Origin: UBA6059 sp040222235
GTDB lineage: Bacteria > Bacteroidota > Bacteroidia > Cytophagales > Cyclobacteriaceae
NCBI GenBank assembly: GCA_040222235.1
Contig: JAVKDO010000037.1
Location: forward strand, 56,611 to 120,610
Direction of reading: 5' to 3'
DNA: 64,000 bases
The number at the start of each line of letters is the position of its first letter. Position 1 is the first letter of the stretch. Positions 1 to 9,083 of this stretch are shown here, piece after piece. The translations under genes and the position numbers were made by a program. The notes below the pieces were generated by a model. The model was given only the letters and a program-made list of their open reading frames with translations, was not told where the DNA came from and did not search any database.

Positions 1-1
1 C

Positions 2-580
2 CATGGAGGCTGATTTTGCTCTCGTACCCGGAAAGTTGGGTGGGCCTTGCAGTGAGTTGGTACCGTTGGCCATCTTCATTCCACCACATACCTCATTGAG
101 GACATCTCCGCAGAATGTCAAATCATCAATGGTCTTACCTTCACGCATTTTGATGTAGACTGTCTGGCCGCTCATCAAGTGACCAGACCCAGGCATTACA
201 TTGAGTGTGGTGATTCCCCCAGATAAAGCTCGCATGAAGCTGTCTGCTGTTGGCTCGATCGAATCTATGATTCGTACTTCTGGATGAATTGCAGCTGAAG
301 CGTCACCTCCCAGGTCGGTTACGCCAAGATGGGAGTGGGTATCCACCATACCAGGCATGATCTGCTTACCAGCCATGTCATGGACCACCGCATTTCCCGG
401 TAGGGTGATGTCCGCGGAAGCACCTATTGCGATGATCTTTCCATTTTGTACTACAAGCACGCCATTCTCCATAGGGTCACCGGATATAGGGTAGATCAAT
501 GCATTGGTAAAGGCATGAGGCTGCTGCTGTGCCATGATTTTGGTCGAAAAAAGCAGCGTGATAAGCAGGGTTCTGAGCAT
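2..580 (-). CDS. Amidohydrolase (imidazolonepropionase-like), 3' part missing
   Basis: The reading frame opens with ATG at 580 and stays open to the left edge, so about 193 N-terminal residues are present of a family usually 420-450 residues long. Residues 1-18 form a signal peptide ending in MAQ, so the enzyme is probably periplasmic. The composite beta-sandwich strand is followed by the metal-binding HxH motif (VDTHSHLG, H82 and H84) that defines the amidohydrolase superfamily. The remaining ligands (Lys/His/His/Asp) lie outside the window. Substrate cannot be read from this part; secreted Bacteroidota members are often annotated as imidazolonepropionase-like or prolidase-like hydrolases. 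It is one of three such genes in the window (others at 33962 and 40497). The gene reads away from the Uma2 gene behind it with 177 nt between them. Confidence 0.85.
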   Translation of the reverse strand, partial: MLRTLLITLLFSTKIMAQQQPHAFTNALIYPISGDPMENGVLVVQNGKIIAIGASADITLPGNAVVHDMAGKQIMPGMVDTHSHLGVTDLGGDASAAIHPEVRIIDSIEPTADSFMRALSGGITTLNVMPGSGHLMSGQTVYIKMREGKTIDDLTFCGDVLNEVCGGMKMANGTNSLQGPPNFPGTRAKSASM

Positions 581-757
581 AGTTATTTCGGTTTGAAGTC
601 TATTTTTCAATTTAGCCAAGGCAGGTCAGGAATAACAGTTGTATTCCAAGGGTTTTGAGGAACGGTATTTTGATGATAAAGCCAATATTGCAGAGAGCAG
701 TTGCATACAGAACCCCCGCATTGTAGGACAAAGTCTTAAGAATAACCTCCAGAAATA

Positions 758-1339
758 TTAAAGGATCAATTCACTCAAGTCTAGCTCAAATCCAGGAAGC
801 AACGGCTCTCCACTAAGTTTCTGATCAAAACCGCTGATTGTAGTAATCTCACCTGCCGAATAGATGTAGACAATTTGCTTTTCAGGGTCGATAAGCCATC
901 CCAGCTGACAACCACTGGCCATCCATTCTCCCATCTTTGCTTGCTGGCTAGTTAAGAGGTCTGATTTTGATTTTAGCTCGATGACAAATTCAGGGGTCAA
1001 TCTTGGAAACTTGTCTAATTCACTTTCTGGCAAGGTTTTCAGAAGCTCATTACTTACCCATGCGGCATCTGGGTTACGCATAGCGCCATTGGGCAAATAA
1101 AAACCCGTATCAGAGTCAACTGCTCGGCCAAGTTGATGCTTTTTGTTCCACACTCGAAGCTGTGTGATGATCTCGGCGTTTCGGTCGCCTGTATTAAAAG
1201 TAGTAGGTGACATTATGATGATTTCGCCATTCGCGTTTCGTTCAAACTTAGTATCACTATTTTCCTGACAGAAATGAAAGAACTCATCATCCGACATTCT
1301 TTCGAAAACCTGACCTTTTATGGTAATGGGAAATTGCAT
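758..1339 (-). CDS. Uma2 family (DUF820) putative PD-(D/E)XK endonuclease
   Basis: The 193-residue product has the length and layout of the Uma2/DUF820 family, a PD-(D/E)XK-fold nuclease family of unknown biological role. Visible are the N-terminal 'MSDDEFFHFC' helix, an EIIIMSPT strand, NPDAAW (P90-D91, catalytic Asp candidate) and FVIELKSKSD (E121, K123, the ExK element). The usual EVLSP motif is replaced by ELKSK, so this is a divergent branch compared with the second copy at 18147. It stands alone between a divergent-looking amidohydrolase and the M20 peptidase gene, all on the minus strand. Function in vivo is unknown. Confidence 0.85.
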   Translation of the reverse strand: MQFPITIKGQVFERMSDDEFFHFCQENSDTKFERNANGEIIIMSPTTFNTGDRNAEIITQLRVWNKKHQLGRAVDSDTGFYLPNGAMRNPDAAWVSNELLKTLPESELDKFPRLTPEFVIELKSKSDLLTSQQAKMGEWMASGCQLGWLIDPEKQIVYIYSAGEITTISGFDQKLSGEPLLPGFELDLSELIL

Positions 1340-1372
1340 AATTAAATTTAGTCGATTTGCGGATAATAAGGG

Positions 1373-2668
1373 CTATCGTGTCAACCTGTAAAGGAGCACT
1401 GCGGCTCGTTTACTCTGTAGCGGCAGAGCAGGAAGGAAGCCCGTCTCACGAATGGTGTGGTCATCAGCACCTGCCATACCCATGCCATCGATTCCCATCT
1501 CAATGTACTCAGAGGTGAAGCTGATGTCGGCCGCACCAGCATCACTAGGATTGACCGGGGTGACGGGATCCAGACCAAGGTCCTGGCTAACCTTGCTGAA
1601 TTGCTCAAGCAACTCATAATTACCCTCGGTCGGGGCAAAAGGAGGATAGCCCTCTTTGAAAGTGATCATCGCATCTGTACCTGGGAGGTGATCAGCAACG
1701 ATACGCTTCATGGTCTCCTGTGTCTTGGAGAGCTGCTCTGGAGTGAGACACCTGATGTCTCCAGTGATGGTCGCATCTTTGGCGACTACATTGTCCTTGC
1801 CGAAGGCTGATCCAGAGTTAGCACTACCATCGTGCATCACGGTAGTACCACCGACCATCACACCTGGGTTGAAAGTCAAAAACTCTTCCTCCGAAAGCTC
1901 TTCATAAAACCGATAAAGAATACGGCTCGCTTCATAAATGGCACCCGCACCGACTGATGGTTTGAAGATCTGCGAAGAGTGCGCAGCATTGCCTGTGACG
2001 GTCACGTTCCAGCCTGATGAACTTCGACGAGCGACATTGGCGGTATAGGGATTGCCATCACCATTTTCGAAACCAAGCGCGATATCCGCCCATTTCGCAG
2101 CTTCGACGAGCTCTTTTTTGGATTCCGATAGGGGAGATCCGCTGAGCTCTTCATCGCCAGTCATCACTACCGTAATATTCATATCCTTGAGCAGACCTTG
2201 TGCATGCAGGGCGCGGAGTGACTGCAGTATGATGATGTCACCACCTTTCATATCTGCTATCCCAGGGCCTTTCACTGTATTTTCGTCTACTGGAATCCAT
2301 TCCTGATTGGGGCTATCGGGCTCAAAGACCGTATCGAGATGGCCGATCATGAGTATTTTCTTGCCTTTGCCTCCTTCAATCTTGGCCACTAAATGCCCAG
2401 CTCTACCAAACGAGGATCCATCAGCCCAACGTACTTCCATACCGAGCTCGGCAAAGAGTGGCATGAGCACCTCCCCGACGGCTTTTACCCCTTCGAAGTT
2501 CATGGTGCCGCTATTCATGTTGACGATCTTCTTTAGGAGTACCACTGCTTCGGCATTGGTCTTATCTATGTATTGTGTAAGCTTTTTTTCCTTACCAGAA
2601 AGCTGGCCAAAGGAAGGGGAGGTGCTGATCAACAAGAGTATTACGATAATTGAAAATAATGCTTTCAT
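1373..2668 (-). CDS. M20 family zinc peptidase (glutamate carboxypeptidase CPG2-like), secreted
   Basis: I place the start at ATG 2668, giving 431 residues that begin with a clean signal peptide (MKALFSIIVILL... SFGQ). An in-frame ATG at 2800 would add 44 residues with no signal character in front of it. M20 metal and catalytic motifs are intact: GHLDT (H110, D112 catalytic), GIADMKGG (D139 bridging metals) and GDEELSG (E173 general base, E174). The dimerisation 'lid' domain falls between about residues 210 and 330. Family members hydrolyse C-terminal glutamate or other exopeptide/amide bonds; substrate here is not determined. The gap to the Uma2 gene downstream is 33 nt, so the two may be co-transcribed. 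Confidence 0.9.
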   Translation of the reverse strand: MKALFSIIVILLLISTSPSFGQLSGKEKKLTQYIDKTNAEAVVLLKKIVNMNSGTMNFEGVKAVGEVLMPLFAELGMEVRWADGSSFGRAGHLVAKIEGGKGKKILMIGHLDTVFEPDSPNQEWIPVDENTVKGPGIADMKGGDIIILQSLRALHAQGLLKDMNITVVMTGDEELSGSPLSESKKELVEAAKWADIALGFENGDGNPYTANVARRSSSGWNVTVTGNAAHSSQIFKPSVGAGAIYEASRILYRFYEELSEEEFLTFNPGVMVGGTTVMHDGSANSGSAFGKDNVVAKDATITGDIRCLTPEQLSKTQETMKRIVADHLPGTDAMITFKEGYPPFAPTEGNYELLEQFSKVSQDLGLDPVTPVNPSDAGAADISFTSEYIEMGIDGMGMAGADDHTIRETGFLPALPLQSKRAAVLLYRLTR

Positions 2669-2889
2669 AGGAGGAGGTTTAGAAGTGCGTTGCAATGATA
2701 GCTTTTGTGCTTGATTTGATGAAGCATATGGATGATAGAGGACTAAGTGGTGAGCCGAAGTTTTACATTCATCTAAGGAATGTCCTTGTTTATCGAGCAT
2801 TCCTGCTACTTAATCGAGTATAGCGGTATGATATCTATTTATAATATAACTTCATCTCATTATTTTACAACTAAAGGCTCAGCTAGCTT

Positions 2890-3033
2890 ATGGAACTAAT
2901 AAGAAAAGTATTTTTTGTCGCAATGTTATCAGCTTGGGGATATTACGCATTCTCAACATTTGATTTTGAACCAGTGAAGTCTCTAGAACCGCTATCGGAA
3001 CTTGCTCAAGGGATCGATAAACAAGAGGCTTAG
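2890..3033 (+). CDS. Small putative membrane protein, 47 aa
   Basis: A short ORF starts ATGGAACTAATAAG and ends TAG at 3031. Residues 5-25 (KVFFVAMLSAWGYYAFSTF) are a plausible single membrane segment, followed by an acidic tail. It sits in a divergent spacer between the M20 gene and the Asp-box gene and is followed 24 nt later by a good intrinsic terminator, which suggests a separately transcribed unit. I recognise no family. A non-coding transcript is an alternative. Confidence 0.45.
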   Translation: MELIRKVFFVAMLSAWGYYAFSTFDFEPVKSLEPLSELAQGIDKQEA

Positions 3034-3056
3034 GAAAGTTTTTTCAGGGTATGAGT

Positions 3057-3086
3057 AAAAACCTCGGCATTCGTCGAGGTTTTTTT
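3057..3086 (+). terminator. Intrinsic terminator
   Basis: Perfect arms AAAAACCTCG (3057-3066) and CGAGGTTTTT (3075-3084) enclose an 8-nt loop, and T residues continue to 3086. A-tract and T-tract flank both arms, so it could act in both directions. It ends the small ORF at 2890 and insulates the following Asp-box gene. Confidence 0.8.
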
Positions 3087-3193
3087 ATGTCCAAAAATGA
3101 ATAAAGCATCATCTTCAACCACCAACTAGCAACTACCTTTTGCAAATGCTCTAGCTTTTGGGTAAACTCATAGTTCGTAAAAAAATATGATCT

Positions 3194-6100
3194 ATGAAGT
3201 ATCCGGTTTTCCTAATTTCCATACTCACCCTCATCACGCTCTCTCTACCAGAGAAAAGCTATGCACAATCTGTCGATCCCAGCTACTATCAGGAGATGGA
3301 CTACCGTCTGATTGGCCCCTTTCGTGCTAGCCGTACCGTAGGTGGTGTTGGCATTCCATCACAGCCTAGTGTCTTCTTCGTAGGGGTCAATAATGGTGGC
3401 GTCTGGAAGACAGATGACTATGGCCGTACGTGGTTCCCTATTTTCGATGAGGCGCCCACCGGATCAGTCGGAGATATCGCAGTATCGCCTTCCAATCCTG
3501 ATATCCTTTACGTAGGTAGTGGCGAGGGACTCCATCGCCCTGACTTGGGCGTGGGGGATGGTATCTTCAAGTCTACCGATGGCGGTGATACTTGGGAGCA
3601 TGTTGGGCTACCAGATGTACAGCAGGTAGGTCGCTTGATTGTTCACCCAACCAATCCAGATATAGTCTTTGTGGCTGGACTCGGTCACCCTTATGGCGCC
3701 AATGAAGAAAGGGGCGTCTTCAGAACCAAAGATGGTGGCAAGACCTGGGAAAAAGTACATTACATCAATCACAATACAGGTGCGATCCAAGTGGAGTTTG
3801 ATCCGACTAATCCCAACATCATCTATGCTGATATGTGGGAGCATCAGGAAGGCCCATGGGAAAATGCTAACTGGAAAGGGCCTAATAGCGGCCTTTTCAA
3901 ATCTACCGATGGCGGTGATAGCTGGACAAAGCTCACAGAAGGGCTACCCACTGCGGAAGATGGTGTAGGTAGGATTGGAATCGGCATAGCACCGTCTGAC
4001 CCCAATATCATCTACGCTGTAGTACAGTCTGATCAGAAGGCGGGTATCTATAAAAGTACTAATGCAGGTCAGAGTTGGGCACTGGTCAGTACAGACCGCA
4101 GGACTTATGGTCGAGGCGGTGACTTTGCAGAGATCAAGGTGCATCCGAATGATCCCAATAAAGTCTATGCTGGTAACGTAGCTTCCTATCAGTCCAATGA
4201 TGGCGGCAAGACATGGTTCTCTCTGAAAGGCGCACCTGGAGGGGATGATTACCACCGAATTTGGATAAATCCTGAGAATCCAGATATCATGCTATTTGTG
4301 GCAGATCAGGGAGCGGTCGTGACTGTCAACGCAGGTCGTACCTGGAGTTCGTGGTACAATCAGCCGACGACTCAGCTCTACCACGTCTCTACCGATAATG
4401 CCTTCCCCTACTGGGTGTATGGCGGGCAGCAGGAAAGTGGCGCAATAGCGACAGCCAGCAGAGGACCGGGAGGCCAGATTACTTTTCGCGAGTTTATGGG
4501 AGTGGGCTCAGATGAGTATGCCTATGTTGCTCCTGACCCCAAAGACCCCAATATCATCTATGGCGGCCGTGTAATGCGCTTCAATAAGACCACTGGTCAA
4601 TCTCAGAATATTGCGCCAGAAGCATTACGCTCTGGTAAGTACCGTATCCTACGTACCATGCCGCTTATGTTCCATCCTAAGGATGACAACATGCTGCTCT
4701 TTGCGACCAATGTACTTTGGAAGACCACCAATGAAGGGCAGAGCTGGGATATTATTAGTCCAGATCTCACCCGCGAGCAACCTGAGGTACCAGAGAGTGT
4801 GGGCGACTTTAGAACCCCTGAGTTGGAAACTATGGCTCGCCGCGCAGTGATCTACGCTGTGTCGCCTTCACCGCTGGATGTCAATATGATCTGGGCAGGT
4901 TCGGACGATGGATTGGTACATGTCACCACAGATGGAGGTAAGAACTGGAAGAATGTAACGCCACCAGACCTGAAATCATGGGACAAGGTCAGTCAGATTG
5001 ACGCTGGTCATTTCGACAAGCAGACCGCTTTCGTCGCTATCAACGCGATCAGAAAAGACAATATGAAACCCTTGATCTATAAGACGAAGGATGGCGGTAA
5101 GACGTGGGCTAAGATCACCAATGGCATGGCCGAGATGGGACCTGTCAATGTCGTCAGAGAAGATCCTAAGCAGGCAGGACTGCTCTTTGCAGGCACAGAA
5201 CGAGAAGTCTATTTCTCGATAGATGAAGGTGAAAACTGGCAGTCGCTGCGGATGGATATGCCTGCCTCATCAGTACGCGACCTTGTGATTAAGGACGCTG
5301 ATTTGGTAGTGGGCACCCACGGGCGCTCAGCCTGGATCATGGACAATATTGAGCCACTGCGACAGATGGCCAAGGCGCGTTCTGCGGGTCATTATCTCTT
5401 CCAACCCACGCTCGCAACCCGTGTGCGCTGGAACATGTTCCTGGATACGCCGCTTCCTCCTGAGGAGCCGTCTGGAGAGAATCCACCGGATGGTACATAT
5501 ATCGATTACTTCCTATCGGAAAATGCAAGCGAGGTGTCATTGGAGATTCTCGATAGCGACGGTGATCTGATCAGGAAGTATTCTTCATCTGATGAACCAG
5601 AGTTTGTAGATACAACGGCATTGCCACACCCGACTTATTGGATCAAGCCGTGGCAGTCGGTGAAGGCTGATGCTGGGCATCATCGCTTTGTGTGGGACCT
5701 CAGGTACCCCAATCCTCCAGGCTCAGATCGTGAGTTTGCAATCTCCGCGGTGCACATGCAGACCCCTAGTGGTCCGAACGGACCGTATGTACACCCTGGT
5801 GAATACAGCGTAAGACTCAATGTAGATGGCAATACACAGGAGCAGAGTATCACTGTACGACTTGACCCAAGAGTGGAGATCTCTGATTCTGCCCTGCAGG
5901 AGCAAACTAGCCAGAGCATGCTAGCCTACAACAGCTATCTTGACTTACAGAAGGTTCGTGAAGCTTTGGATGAACGCATTGCGGTAGCCAAAGGCAAGAA
6001 AAAGGCAGCCATGGAGGCCCTGAGAGGTAATGGCAATCCGGGTAATGCCGATATGCTTTATGGCAGTATCTATGCTACTGAAGGCGAAGAAGAGAATATC

Positions 6101-6244
6101 GTGGCATTACAACAGAAGTTTTTGCACATGCTAGTGGTCTTGCAAGGTGCGGATGCACAGCCCACAGCACAGGCCAAGGCAGGTCTTGCAGAACTGAGAA
6201 ATACAATGCGAGCAGTGCTAGGTCGCTGGGATAAGCTGAAGTAA
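3194..6244 (+). CDS. Secreted Asp-box/BNR repeat beta-propeller protein (VPS10-like), 1,016 aa
   Basis: A signal peptide (residues 1-25, ending SYAQ) precedes about 700 residues of propeller blades with at least ten Asp-box motifs of the S/T-x-D-G-G-x-T-W type (for example STDGGDTW, TKDGGKTW, SNDGGKTW, TTDGGKNW). The spaced phrase 'P(S/T)NP(D/N)I(L/I)Y(V/A)' marks each blade. The last 300 residues contain a beta-sandwich region (HRFVWDLRYP, PGEYSVRL) and a C-terminal helical part. This architecture and length match the widely annotated 'VPS10 domain-containing protein' or 'glycosyl hydrolase' family of Bacteroidota, whose activity is not established. Asp boxes occur in sialidases and sortilins, but no sialidase catalytic set is evident, so I do not claim hydrolase activity. 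It is monocistronic, with a terminator on either side. Confidence 0.85.
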   Translation: MKYPVFLISILTLITLSLPEKSYAQSVDPSYYQEMDYRLIGPFRASRTVGGVGIPSQPSVFFVGVNNGGVWKTDDYGRTWFPIFDEAPTGSVGDIAVSPSNPDILYVGSGEGLHRPDLGVGDGIFKSTDGGDTWEHVGLPDVQQVGRLIVHPTNPDIVFVAGLGHPYGANEERGVFRTKDGGKTWEKVHYINHNTGAIQVEFDPTNPNIIYADMWEHQEGPWENANWKGPNSGLFKSTDGGDSWTKLTEGLPTAEDGVGRIGIGIAPSDPNIIYAVVQSDQKAGIYKSTNAGQSWALVSTDRRTYGRGGDFAEIKVHPNDPNKVYAGNVASYQSNDGGKTWFSLKGAPGGDDYHRIWINPENPDIMLFVADQGAVVTVNAGRTWSSWYNQPTTQLYHVSTDNAFPYWVYGGQQESGAIATASRGPGGQITFREFMGVGSDEYAYVAPDPKDPNIIYGGRVMRFNKTTGQSQNIAPEALRSGKYRILRTMPLMFHPKDDNMLLFATNVLWKTTNEGQSWDIISPDLTREQPEVPESVGDFRTPELETMARRAVIYAVSPSPLDVNMIWAGSDDGLVHVTTDGGKNWKNVTPPDLKSWDKVSQIDAGHFDKQTAFVAINAIRKDNMKPLIYKTKDGGKTWAKITNGMAEMGPVNVVREDPKQAGLLFAGTEREVYFSIDEGENWQSLRMDMPASSVRDLVIKDADLVVGTHGRSAWIMDNIEPLRQMAKARSAGHYLFQPTLATRVRWNMFLDTPLPPEEPSGENPPDGTYIDYFLSENASEVSLEILDSDGDLIRKYSSSDEPEFVDTTALPHPTYWIKPWQSVKADAGHHRFVWDLRYPNPPGSDREFAISAVHMQTPSGPNGPYVHPGEYSVRLNVDGNTQEQSITVRLDPRVEISDSALQEQTSQSMLAYNSYLDLQKVREALDERIAVAKGKKKAAMEALRGNGNPGNADMLYGSIYATEGEEENIVALQQKFLHMLVVLQGADAQPTAQAKAGLAELRNTMRAVLGRWDKLK

Positions 6245-6251
6245 ACATTAT

Positions 6252-6284
6252 AACTCTCAGGGGGTTCTGAACCCCCTGAGAGTT
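6252..6284. terminator. Perfect 15-bp inverted repeat between convergent genes
   Basis: Arms at 6252-6266 and 6270-6284 are perfectly complementary around a CTG loop. The element lies 8 nt past the stop of the Asp-box gene and in front of the 3' end of the convergent DUF819 gene, so it probably ends transcription, at least on the plus strand. Its sequence resembles the hairpin at 29070-29103, which suggests a dispersed repeat family (see findings). Confidence 0.75.
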
Positions 6285-6308
6285 AAATTCTTAAGCGTAA
6301 TACAAGCC

Positions 6309-6333
6309 ATTCCCGATAGGGAATCTATGTTCC
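6309..6333 (+). repeat. Palindromic repeat: CCCGATAGGG hairpin plus CTATGTTCC
   Basis: TTCCCGATAGGGAA (6310-6323) can fold back on itself and is followed directly by TCTATGTTCC. The same arrangement (hairpin, then ATCTATGCTCC) is found at 29131-29154. Both copies lie about 25 nt downstream of a GC-rich hairpin at a gene end, so the two hairpins travel together as a composite intergenic repeat. Confidence 0.6.
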
Positions 6334-6463
6334 AACGAACCACTCTCTGACATAAACTGCATCACCATGGCGTGTGGCACACAGGCCATATATGGATGTA
6401 GTTGCTAAGGTCTGTGACTCACAAACCTTGGAGGTTGGGGTTAAATAACACGAGGTAAAACCT

Positions 6464-7606
6464 CTATAAGATCCCCTGCATCATATTGCCTACAAAGAAG
6501 CCAAGATAGTTGCCGACTGCATAACCCAGAAGGCCCACTGCAACGCCTGGTAGTACCAAGTGGCCATACCCTCTGGCACTAGCTAATGCCAGGGCAGAGG
6601 ATGATCCGCCTACATTGGCCTGGGAAGCAACGGCTAAGATGCTTGCATCAATCTTTAGCAGCCTCCCCACCCCAAATATGAAGATGCCATGGATGAAGAT
6701 CGTACCAAAGGCGAAATAGAAGATCGAAGGACCTACGGCGACTATGTTGGCGACTACAGACTTAGCCCCATTACTGGCCAGAAAGAGAAGTAAGAGATAG
6801 TTGCCGAGCATGGCACCTCCAGAAAGTTGTCGCACGACTGGTAACTGACCCATTAAGAGTGCGAGTGATGTAAGCCATAGGATTTTCGGTAGGAAAGGCA
6901 GCCATTCCGCTAGGAGATCCGAACCTATCATACAGCCAATAGTAATACCCGTAAAGGCAGCCATATCCTGAATCGGTATTGCCTTTAGGCTATTATACAG
7001 GGCTTTCTCTAATGTCTCAGGTTTATCCTCGTTTGGGGCATCCTCTTTCGGCACTGGAGTAGTCTTCTCCTTGCTCCCTAGCAGCAGCGGTGCAGCTAGG
7101 CACACGATCAGCCAAATAGCTGTCAGGATGACATCAGCTGCTATCCCTGCAGTAAACAGGCTACTGGTCGTCCCGAAGGCATTGCCAAGCGCGGCGAAAT
7201 TCATCCCACCACCGATATAGGTACCGGTGAACTGCCCGGCAAGTTTCCATGACTCTGGGCCAATGGAATCATTCAATAGGTAGGACATGGTAATCCCACC
7301 CAGGGCAGAACCGATTGATCCTACTAAGAAAGCCTTGAGCATGGTACTGCCAGCCATTTTGAGTGATTTGATACTCACACTTAGCAGAATGAGTACAATA
7401 CTCGCAGTGACCGCTTCATCCATTAAGAAATCATATACCGGAGACTCTCCGGGTATGATGGTGCTGTTAGAAAGAATGATCCCCATGATAATGCACATCG
7501 ATGCAGATCCCATCTTCTTGAGAAAAGGTACAGATCGCTCGAGCCATAGTGATAGCATCACGATGAATGTCATGATAAAGAATACAATAACCGGATCTTT
7601 GAGCAT
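6464..7606 (-). CDS. DUF819 family multi-pass membrane protein
   Basis: The 380-residue protein is almost wholly hydrophobic with about ten to eleven predicted membrane spans and one charged cytoplasmic-type loop near residues 180-200. Length and motifs (a glycine-rich GTYIGGGMNFAALG segment and a matching ANVGGSSSALALASARG segment in the second half) fit DUF819 (YjcL-like), a family with two inverted halves resembling anion or sodium-coupled transporters. Substrate is unknown. It lies 46 nt downstream of the D-2-hydroxyacid dehydrogenase gene on the same strand, so the pair may form an operon, possibly for uptake and oxidation of one acid; this is inference only. Confidence 0.85.
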   Translation of the reverse strand: MLKDPVIVFFIMTFIVMLSLWLERSVPFLKKMGSASMCIIMGIILSNSTIIPGESPVYDFLMDEAVTASIVLILLSVSIKSLKMAGSTMLKAFLVGSIGSALGGITMSYLLNDSIGPESWKLAGQFTGTYIGGGMNFAALGNAFGTTSSLFTAGIAADVILTAIWLIVCLAAPLLLGSKEKTTPVPKEDAPNEDKPETLEKALYNSLKAIPIQDMAAFTGITIGCMIGSDLLAEWLPFLPKILWLTSLALLMGQLPVVRQLSGGAMLGNYLLLLFLASNGAKSVVANIVAVGPSIFYFAFGTIFIHGIFIFGVGRLLKIDASILAVASQANVGGSSSALALASARGYGHLVLPGVAVGLLGYAVGNYLGFFVGNMMQGIL

Positions 7607-7652
7607 AGGGAGTAAGGTTAGGTGATGTTGAAGTTACGGTTTTCTGGAAAAA

Positions 7653-8699
7653 TCAAAACCGTTTTTGGGTGTCGAGTACATTGAGCAATGGTTTCTGATA
7701 CAAAAACCGCTTTGTGTTCTCGATGAACAGGTCGGTGATTCGGCTATTTTCCCGATCGCTGGTGCTGGCAGAATGTGGGCTGATGAGTACATTGGGCATC
7801 TCCCACAGGGGACTATTTTGCGGTAGGGGCTCCACCTGGAATACATCCAGGCCGGCAGCTCCGATTTGACCTGACTGCAACGCAGCGATCAGTGCCTGCT
7901 CATCGACTACCGCCCCACGACCGATGTTGATGAAAGTGCAGCCCTTGGGTACCAGTGCAATCTGTTGTTGACCAATTAGCCCCTCTGTCTCTGGCGTATG
8001 AGGTGTGATGATGACCAGATGCTCAGCCCTTGGGAGTACTTCTGACAGCATTGATTGGTCATATAGCTCATCTACCGATAATGCGGTGGCGCTCTGACCT
8101 TCGATGGATCTTTTTACACCAATCACGTTCATGCCAAAGGCTTTGGCCAGTTGTGCGGTGCGCTGACCCACGCTCCCCAACCCGAGGATGACGAGTGTCC
8201 TACCGGAAAGGTCGGTACCGGCATACCGTTCCCAGTGCTTGCTCTGTTGCTCCTTGAGCATCCGTGGTACGCCTTTGTGAAACATGAGCATCACCATCAA
8301 ACAGAACTCAGCAAGCGGCTGGGCGTGGACACCCTTGGCGGTAGTGAAGACCGTGTCGGGCATACGTACATCATAGCCGTGCTTGTGTACAAACTGTCCA
8401 ATACCGGAGCTGGTTGCTTGCAGCCATTGCACCTTGGGTGCTACCTCTGGCAGATCTTCGATATGCGTCTGGTCAAAATCAAATAGGATGTCAGCCTGCC
8501 CGAGTAGCGCAAGCCACTCTTTCTCCTGAGCTGCTGACCTTGGGTTAGGTTCACCCTTGTGATCGGCTGCATATCTCGGAGATCTTAATAGATCTGGCCG
8601 ATAGATGACATTGATCCGGGGATCGACTTGTCGGATTCTGTTGACATGCTCTTCCTCTAGATAGCTGGCGATGAGTAGTTGGTAAGTAGGCTGTTCCAT
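7653..8699 (-). CDS. D-2-hydroxyacid dehydrogenase, NAD(P)-dependent
   Basis: The 348-residue protein has the standard two-domain layout. The nucleotide-binding motif LGLGSVGQRTA sits mid-protein, NIGRGAVVDE carries the conserved Arg region, and GLDVFQVEPLP and ISPHSAS hold the catalytic Glu and His. Family members reduce 2-keto acids to D-2-hydroxy acids (glyoxylate/hydroxypyruvate reductase-like or phosphoglycerate dehydrogenase-like). Absence of a C-terminal ACT domain argues against SerA. It is upstream of the DUF819 gene on the same strand. Substrate is not assignable. Confidence 0.9.
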   Translation of the reverse strand: MEQPTYQLLIASYLEEEHVNRIRQVDPRINVIYRPDLLRSPRYAADHKGEPNPRSAAQEKEWLALLGQADILFDFDQTHIEDLPEVAPKVQWLQATSSGIGQFVHKHGYDVRMPDTVFTTAKGVHAQPLAEFCLMVMLMFHKGVPRMLKEQQSKHWERYAGTDLSGRTLVILGLGSVGQRTAQLAKAFGMNVIGVKRSIEGQSATALSVDELYDQSMLSEVLPRAEHLVIITPHTPETEGLIGQQQIALVPKGCTFINIGRGAVVDEQALIAALQSGQIGAAGLDVFQVEPLPQNSPLWEMPNVLISPHSASTSDRENSRITDLFIENTKRFLYQKPLLNVLDTQKRF

Positions 8700-9083
8700 G
8701 AGTGGCTAAAATGAAGTGCTTCCCCTCATAATGAAAGCGAGCTTACAGCAATGTGCTATAGGCGTGTTGATCGGAGAGTACTGGGAAGCGATTTGATACT
8801 TCGGTGGGTAGCAACCTATTATGAAAATGGGATCAGGATGATATGAAACTGTTTCAGTCACTGAGATATCACGGGCATATTCTATGATGATTTTCCCAGT
8901 GGGTGCGCCGGTTGTTATGCTGGACATTGAGTGAAAAGGAGGGTGAGACGTCTAATTGGTGACTTTTCTAATTTATGTCAATCTCTGAGAGATATCTCTG
9001 GTTTTTGTTTTGATATGTTGTTGAAGGTGTTATTTTTATCTCCTGCCGTTATGCAAAAATCACTATTCTCGTCCAGCCTGTTT
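8700..9083. other. Intergenic leader region upstream of the giant LRR gene
   Basis: This 384-nt gap separates two divergent genes. I see no RNA gene or strong hairpin. The reading frame of the LRR gene is open back to about 8931, but the upstream codons do not look like a signal peptide. Promoters of both flanking genes must lie here; no confident Bacteroidota -33/-7 pair was identified. Confidence 0.4.

Noticed and set aside
446..658. 70-residue plus-strand frame
   Set aside because: Antisense to the amidohydrolase N-terminus, no family features.
2669..2800. N-terminal extension of the M20 peptidase
   Set aside because: The signal peptide begins at ATG 2668; the extra 44 residues have no signal or family match.
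3194..6244. Sialidase
   Set aside because: Asp boxes alone are not diagnostic; the FRIP/RIP motif and the catalytic Asp, Glu and Tyr set were not recognised.
8706..8927. 73-residue minus-strand frame in the leader of the giant gene
   Set aside because: No homology features and overlaps a promoter region; low-complexity translation.
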